From NCBI GenBank assembly GCA_963677935.2, contig CAXXEH010000003.1, positions 992,001-1,056,000 on the forward strand: a DNA stretch of 64,000 bases. Direction: 5' to 3'. Shown one piece after another: positions 37,339-45,954 of this stretch. The notes under the pieces are model-generated. The model did not search any database. It saw nothing but the letters and a program-made list of their open reading frames with translations, and was not told the DNA's origin. A program made the translations under genes and the position numbers. Each line of letters begins with the position of its first letter. Position 1 is the first letter of the stretch. This stretch comes from JAAFHB01 sp963677935 (GTDB taxonomy: Bacteria; Bacteroidota; Bacteroidia; Bacteroidales; Prolixibacteraceae).

Positions 37339-37932
37339 TCATGAGATCCGTGATGGTCCCGGAACATCAAACCACTTAGTGGTCAGTTCTGTATACTGAT
37401 AATTTTGAATGTAATTCATCGCCTCAGCTGAGTCGGAAGCAATAAAATAGGTCGATTTATAATCTTCCTTGGAAAAAGATTCCAGATAAGCCCGATCGAA
37501 CTGAGCAAAAAGGGAATCGAAGAATCCATCCGTATTGATGAATACAATCGCTTTTTTATGATACTGTAACTGTTTGAGTGTAACGACTTCAAGGATCTCT
37601 TCCAGTGTTCCGAAACCGCCGGGAAGGGCAATAAAGGCATCAGAACGTTTACGCATCAGGTATTTCCGGTCACGCATATTGGCCGTAATAATCTGTTCGT
37701 GATCCAGTGGCGAGGAGAGTCGTTTGTTATGTATTGATTCCGGAATTATTCCCAGTGAGATAGCCCCTGCCTTCCGTGCTGCCTCCGCCACAGTGTGCAT
37801 TAAGCCAACCGTAGCTCCACCATAAACAATCATGTGATGATTTTCACCTATGAGTGTGCCTAGTTTTACCGCCTCGTCAAAATAGTGTTCGGGGATGGCA
37901 TTGCTGGAGGAGCAGAAGACACAGATGTTCAT
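37339..37932 (-). CDS. LOG family protein (nucleoside 5'-monophosphate phosphoribohydrolase)
   Basis: 197 aa of TIGR00730 type. The Rossmann start MNICVFCSSSNAIPEHYFD, GGATVGLMHTVAEAA, and the diagnostic PGGFGTLEEILEV are all present, with the conserved Arg in MRDRKYLM. Such proteins release the base from AMP or cytokinin ribotides; in bacteria the physiological substrate is often unknown. It lies downstream of gyrB, separated by a large perfect palindrome. Confidence 0.9.
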   Translation of the reverse strand: MNICVFCSSSNAIPEHYFDEAVKLGTLIGENHHMIVYGGATVGLMHTVAEAARKAGAISLGIIPESIHNKRLSSPLDHEQIITANMRDRKYLMRKRSDAFIALPGGFGTLEEILEVVTLKQLQYHKKAIVFINTDGFFDSLFAQFDRAYLESFSKEDYKSTYFIASDSAEAMNYIQNYQYTELTTKWFDVPGPSRIS

Positions 37933-37969
37933 AAGCTGCTAATTAGACAATTCGGTATTTATTTTGTAA

Positions 37970-38014
37970 AGTGACCGTGTGACTCTTCAGGATATGAAGA
38001 GTCACACGGTCACT
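37970..38014. terminator. Perfect 20-bp-stem palindrome between gyrB and the LOG gene
   Basis: The arm at 37970-37989 (AGTGACCGTGTGACTCTTCA) is perfectly complementary to 37995-38014, leaving a 5-base loop GGATA. It starts 13 bases past the gyrB stop, so it is placed as a terminator. No strong T run follows on either strand, so a repeated extragenic palindrome or mRNA-stabilising element is equally possible. Confidence 0.7.
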
Positions 38015-38027
38015 GATTTAAAATTAT

Positions 38028-39992
38028 TTAAATATCAATATTAGCATAGGTTGCATTGTCTTCGATAAACTTCCGGCGGGGTGGAACATCGTCTCCCATC
38101 AACATCGAGAAGACGTGATCGGTCTCAGCCGGATTTTCGATCGTTACCTGACGCAATGTTCTTGTATCAGGATTCATGGTGGTATCCCAAAGTTGTTCGG
38201 CGTTCATCTCTCCAAGACCTTTGTAACGTTGAACATGCAGCGCTTTCTCGTTGCCACCTGCCCACTCTTCAATCAACCTTACCCTTTGTGCTTCTGTCCA
38301 GCAATACTGTTCCTGCTTACCCTTTTTAACCAGGTACAACGGAGGTGTTGCAATATAAAGATAACCATTTACGATAAGATCATACATATATCTGAAAAAG
38401 AAGGTCATAATGAGTGTTGCGATATGTGAACCATCGACGTCCGCATCGGTCATGATCACGATCTTGTGGTAGCGGAGCTTTGAGAAATTCAACGCCTTCT
38501 GATCTTCGTCAGTTCCAATCGATACCCCAAGTGCAGTATAAATATTCCGGATCTCCTCACTGTCGAATACCCTGTGTGTCATTGCTTTCTCAACATTCAG
38601 GATCTTACCCCTGAGTGGAAGAATGGCCTGAAATTTACGGTCCCGCCCTTGTTTGGCTGTACCACCAGCCGAGTCACCCTCTACAAAGAACACTTCGCAT
38701 AAAGCCGGGTCCTTTTCGGAACAGTCGGCTAGTTTACCGGGTAATCCACCGCCGGTAAGGACGTTTTTGCGCTGTACCAGCTCACGGGCTTTACGGGCGG
38801 CGTGACGAGCAGTTGCAGCCAGTATCACCTTATTTACTATTATTTTAGCCTCGCGGGGATGCTCTTCGAGGTAGTTGGAGAGCATTTCACTTACGGCCTG
38901 ATCGACCGAGGCACTGATTTCGGAGTTACCCAGCTTAGTTTTGGTCTGACCTTCGAACTGAGGCTCCTGAACTTTTACCGATAAAACGGCAGTCAATCCT
39001 TCACGAAAGTCATCACCACTGATTTCGAATTTCAACTTCGACAACATTCCGCTGGTATCGGCATAGTTTTTCAATGTCCGGGTTAATCCCCTGCGGAAAC
39101 CGGTCATGTGCGTCCCCCCCTCAATGGTATTGATATTATTGACGTAGGAGTGAATATTCTCGGTAAAGGAGTTGTTGTAACACATTGCAATCTCGACCGG
39201 AACATCATTCTTCTCTGTGGAGATATGGATCGTTTCCTCGATCAGTCGTTCGCGTGTACCATCCAGATAATCAACAAACTCCGCTAATCCCCGCTCAGAT
39301 AAAAACAGCTCTTTTTTAACTGAGCCATCCTCTTCAACGATGCGGTTATCACTGATCGAAAGTCGGATACCACTATTTAAAAAGGCCAGCTCACGAAGGC
39401 GGGCTGATAGAATATCATACTTAAATTCGGTAGTTGTAAAAATTGAATCATCGGGAATAAATGTAATAATCGTTCCGGTTTTATCAGATTCGCCAATGAT
39501 TTTAACATCCCCTTTGGGAAAACCCTTTTCAAATTCCTGTTCCCAAATCTTTCCGTCACGGTGAATCTCCGCACGCAAATAAGAAGCTAAAGCATTCACA
39601 CACGATACGCCAACTCCGTGCAATCCCCCGGAAACCTTATAACTCTCTTTGTTAAACTTTCCTCCAGCATGTAAAACAGTCAATACCACTTCGAGTGCCG
39701 ATTTATTCTCTCCTGTATGCAACTCGGTCGGAATTCCACGACCATCATCTGTTACCGTTACAGAACCATCAGTATTAATTTCAACCTCAATATTATTGCA
39801 ATAACCTGCCAGCGCCTCATCGATTGAATTATCAATCACCTCATAAACAAGGTGATGTAAACCTTTAATATTAATATCACCAATGTACATTGCCGGACGC
39901 TTACGTACAGCCTCAAGTCCTTCAAGAACCTGAATACTGTCTGCACCATAACTCGAAGAACCATTGGATTGGGTATTCTCTAAATCGCTCAT
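38028..39992 (-). CDS. gyrB: DNA gyrase subunit B
   Basis: 654 aa. The start MSDLENTQSNGSSSYGADSIQVLEG is chosen because homology begins at about residue 18; the longer in-frame extension is AT-rich leader. GHKL ATPase: VRKRPAMYIGD, DNSIDEALAGY, VTDDGRGIPT, GGLHGVGVSCVNAL. TOPRIM: FVEGDSAGGTAKQGRDR and MTDADVDGSHI. C-terminus: QRYKGLGEMNAEQLWDTTMNP. It lacks the long insertion of proteobacterial GyrB. Works with GyrA (not in the window) to introduce negative supercoils. Confidence 0.96.
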   Translation of the reverse strand: MSDLENTQSNGSSSYGADSIQVLEGLEAVRKRPAMYIGDINIKGLHHLVYEVIDNSIDEALAGYCNNIEVEINTDGSVTVTDDGRGIPTELHTGENKSALEVVLTVLHAGGKFNKESYKVSGGLHGVGVSCVNALASYLRAEIHRDGKIWEQEFEKGFPKGDVKIIGESDKTGTIITFIPDDSIFTTTEFKYDILSARLRELAFLNSGIRLSISDNRIVEEDGSVKKELFLSERGLAEFVDYLDGTRERLIEETIHISTEKNDVPVEIAMCYNNSFTENIHSYVNNINTIEGGTHMTGFRRGLTRTLKNYADTSGMLSKLKFEISGDDFREGLTAVLSVKVQEPQFEGQTKTKLGNSEISASVDQAVSEMLSNYLEEHPREAKIIVNKVILAATARHAARKARELVQRKNVLTGGGLPGKLADCSEKDPALCEVFFVEGDSAGGTAKQGRDRKFQAILPLRGKILNVEKAMTHRVFDSEEIRNIYTALGVSIGTDEDQKALNFSKLRYHKIVIMTDADVDGSHIATLIMTFFFRYMYDLIVNGYLYIATPPLYLVKKGKQEQYCWTEAQRVRLIEEWAGGNEKALHVQRYKGLGEMNAEQLWDTTMNPDTRTLRQVTIENPAETDHVFSMLMGDDVPPRRKFIEDNATYANIDI

Positions 39993-40237
39993 TCTTAAAA
40001 TAATTTTATTTAAAACAATATGGCACACCATCATTTTTTTACGAAGAAAATCCCTGATGGAAGTCACGCGAAACCTGAATTTAACTGTGGCGCCACTCTC
40101 TTAAACAGAAATTGATGCCCCATTTTCAGAGGTTTGCAAATGTAATAAAAATTAGTTGAACGACGAAAAATATTAGCACGAAAAATATTACAAAATAAAA
40201 TATATTTGAATTTATAACTTATTGAATATCAAATAAA

Positions 40238-40272
40238 AATATCGAAACCAAATTACTTCCGGTTTCGATATT
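40238..40272 (-). terminator. Second strong hairpin between folD and gyrB
   Basis: AATATCGAAACC / GGTTTCGATATT form a perfect 12-bp stem with an 11-base loop. On the minus strand TTTTATTTG follows the stem. No gene is known to end here, so it either backs up the folD terminator or ends an unannotated short transcript. Confidence 0.6.
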
Positions 40273-40438
40273 CCACGCGACTGAATGTAGCGTTTAAAGT
40301 ACTATAGTTCCAAATTTATGTTGTTATCTTTCGTATGTTAGACGGGCTTAAAAGAGGTTTCATTTGACTTGTATGAATCATTTGTTCGATGAACAAAATT
40401 GTAATGATTAGACAACTGATAGTGTGTATAAAACAAAC

Positions 40439-40464
40439 AAAAAGGCTGTTGTTGACAGCCTTTT
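40439..40464 (-). terminator. Intrinsic terminator after folD
   Basis: AAAAGGCTG / CAGCCTTTT form a 9-bp stem with a 7-base loop, 23 bases beyond the folD stop. A/T tails on both sides make it usable in either direction. Confidence 0.8.
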
Positions 40465-40487
40465 ACCCCGATTACAAAGCACCCGGC

Positions 40488-41363
40488 TTATTTGTAAATC
40501 TCTTTTTTCGAAGAGAGCAGCGTATTATAAAGCAACGAAGCGATTGTCATTGGCCCAACACCGCCAGGGACAGGTGTAATGAAAGAACATTTAGGTGCAA
40601 CCTCATCAAATTTTACATCACCTATTAGCTTCCATCCGGATTTCGTTTTGTCTGATTTAACGCGGGTAATCCCTACGTCAATTACTACAGCCCCCTCTTT
40701 AACCATATCACCTGTAAGAAACTCTGTCATTCCGAGTGCAGCCACAATAATGTCTGCCTTGGCGCAAATCTCCTTGAGGTTTTTGGTTCGGCTATGGCAC
40801 AAAGTCACGGTACAATCGATCCCTTTTTGGGAAAGCAAAATGCTTATCGGTCTGCCAACGATATTACTTCTCCCGATCACTACGCAATTTTTACCTGAGG
40901 TCACGATTTCATAACGTCGGATTAACTCCATGATTCCAAAGGGTGTAGCCGAAATAAATGCAGGCATTCCTGCAACCATCCGGCCAACATTAATGGGGTG
41001 AAAACCATCAACATCCTTATGTGGATTTATCGCTTCAATCACTTTTTCTTCCGATATGTGCTTCGGTAACGGAAGCTGAACAATAAATCCATCCAGATCA
41101 GCATCATTGTTTAATTTCGCCACACAATTCAAAAGTTCCTCCTCTGACACATTATCTTCATACCTGATCAGTGTCGATTTAAATCCAACGCGTTCGCAAG
41201 CTTTAACCTTTGCTGCAACATAGGTTTCACTACCCCCATCATGTCCAACCAGAATTGCAGCGAGATGCGGAATCTTTCCGTTATGCTCTTTTATTTTAAG
41301 GACTTCATCTGCAATCTCTGACTGTAGGATTTCGGATGTTTTTTTTCCGTCGATTAGAACCAT
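40488..41363 (-). CDS. folD: Methylenetetrahydrofolate dehydrogenase / cyclohydrolase
   Basis: Bifunctional one-carbon enzyme, 291 aa. Conserved parts: ETYVAAKVKACERVGF with the catalytic Lys, VQLPLPKHISEEKV, DVDGFHPINVGRM, the Rossmann GRSNIVGRPISILL, and FITPVPGGVGPMTIASLLYNT. It interconverts 5,10-methylene- and 10-formyl-tetrahydrofolate using NADP. Same direction as ffh, 48 bases downstream. Confidence 0.96.
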   Translation of the reverse strand: MVLIDGKKTSEILQSEIADEVLKIKEHNGKIPHLAAILVGHDGGSETYVAAKVKACERVGFKSTLIRYEDNVSEEELLNCVAKLNNDADLDGFIVQLPLPKHISEEKVIEAINPHKDVDGFHPINVGRMVAGMPAFISATPFGIMELIRRYEIVTSGKNCVVIGRSNIVGRPISILLSQKGIDCTVTLCHSRTKNLKEICAKADIIVAALGMTEFLTGDMVKEGAVVIDVGITRVKSDKTKSGWKLIGDVKFDEVAPKCSFITPVPGGVGPMTIASLLYNTLLSSKKEIYK

Positions 41364-41411
41364 AGTTGTAAATTACTTTAAAATAATATTATCCCAATTT
41401 AACAAGACAAA

Positions 41412-42746
41412 CTAACGGTGATGCCCTTTTGCTTGTGACAGGGCATTTCGAATATTGCCACCCTGAGAGACCATCTTCATCATTTTACGGGTGTCGGCAA
41501 ACTGCTTTAACAACCGATTAACCTCCTGGATAGAGGTTCCCGAACCTGTTGAAATCCGTTTGCGACGAGAGCCATCAATAATGCTTGCATCGGCCCGTTC
41601 TTTTTTTGTCATTGAATGGATAATCGCCTCAATATGTTTAAATGCATCATCCTCAATATCAATATCCTTCATTGCTTTCCCCATGCCAGGAATCATACTG
41701 GCAAGATCCTTCAGATTACCCATCTTTTTGATTTGCTGAATTTGTTTCAGAAAATCGTCGAAATTAAACTGGTCTTTAGCCAGACGCTTTTGTAACTTAC
41801 GTGCCTCCTCCTCGTCAAATTGTTCATGAGCCCTTTCAACAAGTGAAACAATGTCTCCCATGCCCAGAATCCTGTCTGCCATACGATTAGGATAGAATGC
41901 ATCAATTGCATCCATCTTTTCACCAGTTCCGACAAATTTGATTGGTTTGGTAACAACCGATCGAATGGATAATGCGGCACCACCGCGAGTATCCCCATCA
42001 AGTTTAGTCAGGACAACTCCATCGAAATTAAGGCGGTCGTTAAACTCTTTTGCGGTGTTGACTGCATCCTGTCCGGTCATGGAATCAACAACAAAGAGAA
42101 TCTCGCCAGGATTGACAGCCGATTTAATAGCTTCAATCTCCTTCATCATCAGTTCGTCAATTGCCAGACGTCCGGCGGTATCAATAATTACAACATCATT
42201 TCCGTGAAGTTTGGCAAATTTTACAGCCTCCTTAGCAATACGAACCGGATCTTTACTCCCCTCTTCGGTGTAAACCGGAACCTCAATGGCTGCTCCAACG
42301 ATTTTTAACTGCTCGATAGCTGCCGGGCGGTAGACGTCACAGGCAACCAATAAGGGTCGTTTCCCGTTTTTCGTTTTTAGTCGGTTGGCCAATTTGCCTG
42401 AAAAAGTTGTTTTTCCAGATCCCTGAAGTCCAGACATTAAGATAATTGCCGGACTCCCTTTAAGGTTGACATCCACAGTTTGTCCACCCATTAGCTCAAT
42501 CAGCTCATCATGGACAATTTTAACCATCACCTGACCGGGATTCAGCGCTTTAAGTACCTCCTGTCCAAGTGCCTTTTCTTTCACCTTGGCGGTGAAATCC
42601 TTGGCAATTTTGTAATTGACATCCGCATCCAGCAAAGCCCTCCGAACCTCTTTTAAGGTTTCGGCAACATTAATCTCAGTTATCTTTCCCTGCCCTTTTA
42701 GCAGTTTGAACGATTTTTCAAGCTTATCCGTAAGATTTTCAAACAT
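41412..42746 (-). CDS. ffh: Signal recognition particle protein (SRP54)
   Basis: 444 aa from MFENLTDKLEKSFKLLKG; an 18-residue in-frame extension is rejected because the family begins at this Met. N domain, then the GTPase: GLQGSGKTTFSGKLA (P-loop), DTAGRLAID, TKLDGDTRGGAALSI. The M domain (about 325-440) has GMGDIVSLVERA, SMIPGMGKAM and a C-terminal Met-rich region that binds SRP RNA and signal peptides. It targets nascent membrane proteins with FtsY. Confidence 0.97.
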   Translation of the reverse strand: MFENLTDKLEKSFKLLKGQGKITEINVAETLKEVRRALLDADVNYKIAKDFTAKVKEKALGQEVLKALNPGQVMVKIVHDELIELMGGQTVDVNLKGSPAIILMSGLQGSGKTTFSGKLANRLKTKNGKRPLLVACDVYRPAAIEQLKIVGAAIEVPVYTEEGSKDPVRIAKEAVKFAKLHGNDVVIIDTAGRLAIDELMMKEIEAIKSAVNPGEILFVVDSMTGQDAVNTAKEFNDRLNFDGVVLTKLDGDTRGGAALSIRSVVTKPIKFVGTGEKMDAIDAFYPNRMADRILGMGDIVSLVERAHEQFDEEEARKLQKRLAKDQFNFDDFLKQIQQIKKMGNLKDLASMIPGMGKAMKDIDIEDDAFKHIEAIIHSMTKKERADASIIDGSRRKRISTGSGTSIQEVNRLLKQFADTRKMMKMVSQGGNIRNALSQAKGHHR

Positions 42747-43112
42747 TACTCTTTCAATTTTTAAGAGTACAAACTTACATGAAAAAAACTTTTGCACCAA
42801 GACGAAAATTCAATATCTGGAATATCATCTATTTACCTTATATTATAAGGAATAACTACAGCAACTTTATATTCAAACCAGCTAAGTTGCTCCAATCTTT
42901 GCATTAAACTGACTTTCAATTTACTGAATAATCGATCAAAATAGGGGGGGTAATCGGTAAAACAGGGCATTTAAACCTGTTTTATACTCATTATAACCCT
43001 GTATATCAACGTTATAAAATAATTTTAAAATAAAATTGATATTTGATAATTTGAATGAATAATGACTACTTTTACATCGGATTATTTACCATTAAATTTA
43101 GTTACTTAAATT
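42747..43112. other. Intergenic region between divergent ffh and RRM genes
   Basis: 366 bases. It contains a hairpin at 42958-42984 (TAAAACAGG / CCTGTTTTA, 9-bp stem) after a run of seven G, and a promoter candidate for the RRM gene. No protein or tRNA gene is seen. Confidence 0.5.
43042..43075 (+). promoter_or_regulatory. Probable promoter of the RRM protein gene
   Basis: TTTG at 43042-43045 and TACTTTTAC at 43067-43075 (one base off TAnnTTTG) are spaced by 21 bases. The start codon is 38 bases downstream. Confidence 0.45.
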
Positions 43113-43586
43113 ATGAACATTTTCGTAGGGAGTCTGCCATTTAGCTTAGAAGAGGCAGAATTAAAAGGATTTTTTGAAGAGTACGGCGAAGTAGCTTCAG
43201 CAAGAATCATCACAGACAAATTTTCCGGAAGGAGCAAAGGATTCGGTTTTATTGAAATGCCGAATGACGAAGAAGCCAAAAAGGCTATTGAGGAACTTAA
43301 TGGTGCAGAAGTTGACGGTCGCACAATCGTTGTGAACGAGTCAATTGAAAAACCAAAAGATGGTACAAGACGTCCAGGTGGCGGCGGCGGTGGTTTCAAC
43401 CGTGGCGGAGCTGGCGGCGGCGGCGGTTTTAACCGTGGCGGCGGCGGCGGCGGTGGCGGATACAATCGTGGTGGCAGCGGCGGTGGTGACCGTGGCGGCG
43501 ATCGTGGTGGTGACCGTGGCGGTTTCAATCGTGGCGGAAGTGCCGGAGGTGGCGACAGAGGCGGAAGCCGTAGGTCAAGTTATTAA
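43113..43586 (+). CDS. RNA-binding protein: RRM domain plus RGG-rich tail
   Basis: 157 aa. Residues 1-82 form one RNA-recognition motif: MNIFVGSLPF is RNP2, and SKGFGFIEM is RNP1 with both aromatic positions kept. From residue about 88 the protein is a low-complexity tail of Gly with FNRGG, YNRGG and DRGG units. Small RRM proteins with glycine tails are common in Bacteroidota and cyanobacteria and act as post-transcriptional regulators or RNA chaperones. The tail's GGC/GGT runs raise local GC well above that of its neighbours. Confidence 0.93.
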   Translation: MNIFVGSLPFSLEEAELKGFFEEYGEVASARIITDKFSGRSKGFGFIEMPNDEEAKKAIEELNGAEVDGRTIVVNESIEKPKDGTRRPGGGGGGFNRGGAGGGGGFNRGGGGGGGGYNRGGSGGGDRGGDRGGDRGGFNRGGSAGGGDRGGSRRSSY

Positions 43587-43712
43587 GCCCGGTTGAACGC
43601 AGATTAGCTGCTTGATGATTCTGGCAGTTGGGGTTTGAAGTATTTTCGTGTCATTTTCACTTAGATAATCCAAACATAAAAATATACGTTCTTAAGCTTA
43701 AATAGCTTTGAT

Positions 43713-43747
43713 AAGCATTGCAGGAAATCCTGCAATGCTTTTTTTAT
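43713..43747 (+). terminator. Intrinsic terminator after the RRM gene
   Basis: A perfect 13-bp stem (AAGCATTGCAGGA / TCCTGCAATGCTT) with a 2-base loop is followed by a T run. It overlaps the end of the converging GH95 gene by one base. Confidence 0.9.
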
Positions 43748-45918
43748 TACAATTTCTCTCCTTTTACTGTTTTTACTTCGCCATTTACTCGAACGATGGC
43801 ATCCTTACCCGATGGTGAAGCGATCCGAAAACGGGTAACGTTTCGCTCTTTCCAGGTAATATCAACGATAAATCCGCCTCTGGCCCTTAATCCTTTAACC
43901 GAGCCTGTTGACCATTTGTCAGGTAATGCCGGCAACAAACTAATCTCTCCTGCCTGTGACTGAACAAGCATTTCTGCAATTCCGGCTGTAGCGCCAAAAT
44001 TGCCGTCAATCTGAAAGGGTGGATGCGCATCCAATAGATTGGAGTAAACTCCTCCCCCTTTGCCATAATCGGTTCCCACATTGCCAACGATCGACATGAG
44101 ATTTCGCAAGAGTTGATAGGCATGATTTCCGTCGAATAAGCGCGCCCAAAAATTGATTCTCCAGGCCATCGCCCAACCTGTGCTTTGATCACCACGTGCA
44201 ATCAGAATTTTCTTCGCAGCTGTGGCCAATTCCGGAGTTGTGGTTATGGAGATCTGTCTCCCCGGATATAGCCCAAAAAGGTGGGAAATATGACGGTGTG
44301 TGTCGGTTGAATCATCACGGTCTACACTCCACTCCATCAGCTGGCCCCACTTGCCAATCTGCGGTTTAAGTAGTTTATCCCGCATTTCTGTAACCTTTGA
44401 CCGATAGAGCGGATCAAGATTTAAGATCTGTGAAGCTTCAATATAATTGGTAAATAAATCCCAGATAATCTCCTGATCATAAGTCACTCCAGGTTCATGC
44501 GGACCATGTTCAGGTGACCATCCATCAGGGGTAACCAAAAAACCATTCATATCGGTAATGAGCCGCTCTTCCCAGAATTCGCAAATCTCTTTTAATACAG
44601 GATATGCCAAATCCTTAAGATATTTGAGATCGTTCGTGAATGAGTAATGCTCCCACAAGTGCTGACAATACCATGCGCTGGCCGGTGGATTCCATACAAA
44701 ACTCCCCGCACCAAAAATGTTATTTTCGGTCTGAACGGTCCACCCTTTCTCCGATTTATAAAACTCATGCGTTGCTTTTTTCCTTATTTCACGCTGGTTA
44801 TTAATATAATCCAGCATTGGGAGATGACATTCGCTAAGATTAGTCACCTCGGCTGGCCAGTAGTTCATCTGGACATTAATATTTGAATGGTAGTCGGAGC
44901 GCCATGGTGGATTATTGGAATTATTCCAGATGCCCTGAAGATTTGCTGGAAGAGATCCTGGTCTTGAAGAGCTGATTAAAAGATATCTGCCATATTGAAA
45001 GAATAACTCTTCCAGTTCAGGATCAGAACCACCATTTTTGTAGGCGACCAATCTTCGATCAGTTGGCAACATTCCGACATCGTGTTCACTTTTGCCTATA
45101 TTTAAATCAACTCTGGCGAATAATGACTGATAATCAGAAATGTGTCGATCCAATAAATTTTTATAAGAGATAAGCGAGGCTGCTTTTAATTGTTGTTCCA
45201 CCAAAAGTTGTGGATTTTCACCCCTCCACCCTCTTTTGTAATCAGGAAGATAATTGGTTCCGGCAGCCAAAATAAGGGTGATGCCCGTTGATTTCTCAAA
45301 TTTCAGGGAGCCCTCCGAAACTTTAACCACTCCCCCATCATTTAAAACTATTAGTCCGGCTTTATAAACCAATCCGTTATCCAGTTTGCCAGTTATAGTA
45401 ATTTTTTGATCTGACAACACAATACTGCCTTTATGCATATCGGTCATCCGTATGATGCCGCTACAGCTTCCTTGGTGGTCTGCGCTGATCCGCATCACCA
45501 TTACCTGGTCTTTGGCACTGCAAAAATATTCTCTTTTATAATGAACTCCGTTTGACAGGTAACTAACAGTGTGTAAAGCGTTCCGGATATTTAACTCGCG
45601 TTTATACTGCTGTATATCTTTGATCTGATCAAAATTGATAAAAAGATCTCCGAATGCCTGGTATGCTCCGGTCTCCTTTTCATCACCACTCCAAAGACTA
45701 ATCTCATTAAACTGAATATGTTCCGTCTCCACTCCACCGAAAATCATTCCTCCTAAACGTCCGTTTCCGATAGGCAACGCCTCTGTCATCCAATCCTTTG
45801 CCGGTTTATCGTACCAAAGTTTCAACAAATTGTCTTTTACTGCAAAAGCCTGAAAATTGGTGAGCAGTATCTCAAAAAGGCTAATACTTAAAATCTTGTA
45901 TAGTAAACGATTCTTCAT
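43747..45918 (-). CDS. Glycoside hydrolase family 95 (alpha-L-fucosidase/galactosidase)
   Basis: 723 aa with a Sec signal peptide (cut near FQAFA). N-terminal beta-sandwich: WMTEALPIGNGRLGGMIFGG and IQFNEISLWSGDE, both GH95 hallmarks. Catalytic (alpha/alpha)6 barrel: SNINVQMNYWPAEVTNLSECH with the NxN pair, WSPEHGPHEPGVTYDQEIIWDLF with the acid Glu, and HPPFQIDGNFGATAGIAEML with the Asp. GH95 enzymes invert alpha-1,2-fucose (or L-galactose) ends of glycans. It is last in an apparent operon with three Tat-exported oxidoreductases. Confidence 0.92.
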   Translation of the reverse strand: MKNRLLYKILSISLFEILLTNFQAFAVKDNLLKLWYDKPAKDWMTEALPIGNGRLGGMIFGGVETEHIQFNEISLWSGDEKETGAYQAFGDLFINFDQIKDIQQYKRELNIRNALHTVSYLSNGVHYKREYFCSAKDQVMVMRISADHQGSCSGIIRMTDMHKGSIVLSDQKITITGKLDNGLVYKAGLIVLNDGGVVKVSEGSLKFEKSTGITLILAAGTNYLPDYKRGWRGENPQLLVEQQLKAASLISYKNLLDRHISDYQSLFARVDLNIGKSEHDVGMLPTDRRLVAYKNGGSDPELEELFFQYGRYLLISSSRPGSLPANLQGIWNNSNNPPWRSDYHSNINVQMNYWPAEVTNLSECHLPMLDYINNQREIRKKATHEFYKSEKGWTVQTENNIFGAGSFVWNPPASAWYCQHLWEHYSFTNDLKYLKDLAYPVLKEICEFWEERLITDMNGFLVTPDGWSPEHGPHEPGVTYDQEIIWDLFTNYIEASQILNLDPLYRSKVTEMRDKLLKPQIGKWGQLMEWSVDRDDSTDTHRHISHLFGLYPGRQISITTTPELATAAKKILIARGDQSTGWAMAWRINFWARLFDGNHAYQLLRNLMSIVGNVGTDYGKGGGVYSNLLDAHPPFQIDGNFGATAGIAEMLVQSQAGEISLLPALPDKWSTGSVKGLRARGGFIVDITWKERNVTRFRIASPSGKDAIVRVNGEVKTVKGEKL

Positions 45919-45954
45919 TCTGATAAAATTCCTTTCATATTACAAATATATTTT

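Larger units (their letters stand above)
39993..40487. other. Intergenic region between gyrB and folD
   Basis: 495 bases, AT-rich. It holds the folD terminator, a second strong hairpin (40238-40272) and a small palindrome TTTGTTC-GAT-GAACAAA at 40381-40397. The gyrB promoter must lie at its left end, but I see no clear consensus match. No protein gene is supported. Confidence 0.5.

Noticed and set aside
40316..40381. 21-codon frame on the minus strand between folD and gyrB
   Set aside because: Too short, with no ribosome-binding site or known homology; kept only as part of the possible small-RNA interval.
43106..43528. Proline-rich frame on the minus strand
   Set aside because: It is the complement of the glycine-rich tail of the RRM protein; the PPPP runs are a by-product of GGC/GGT codons.
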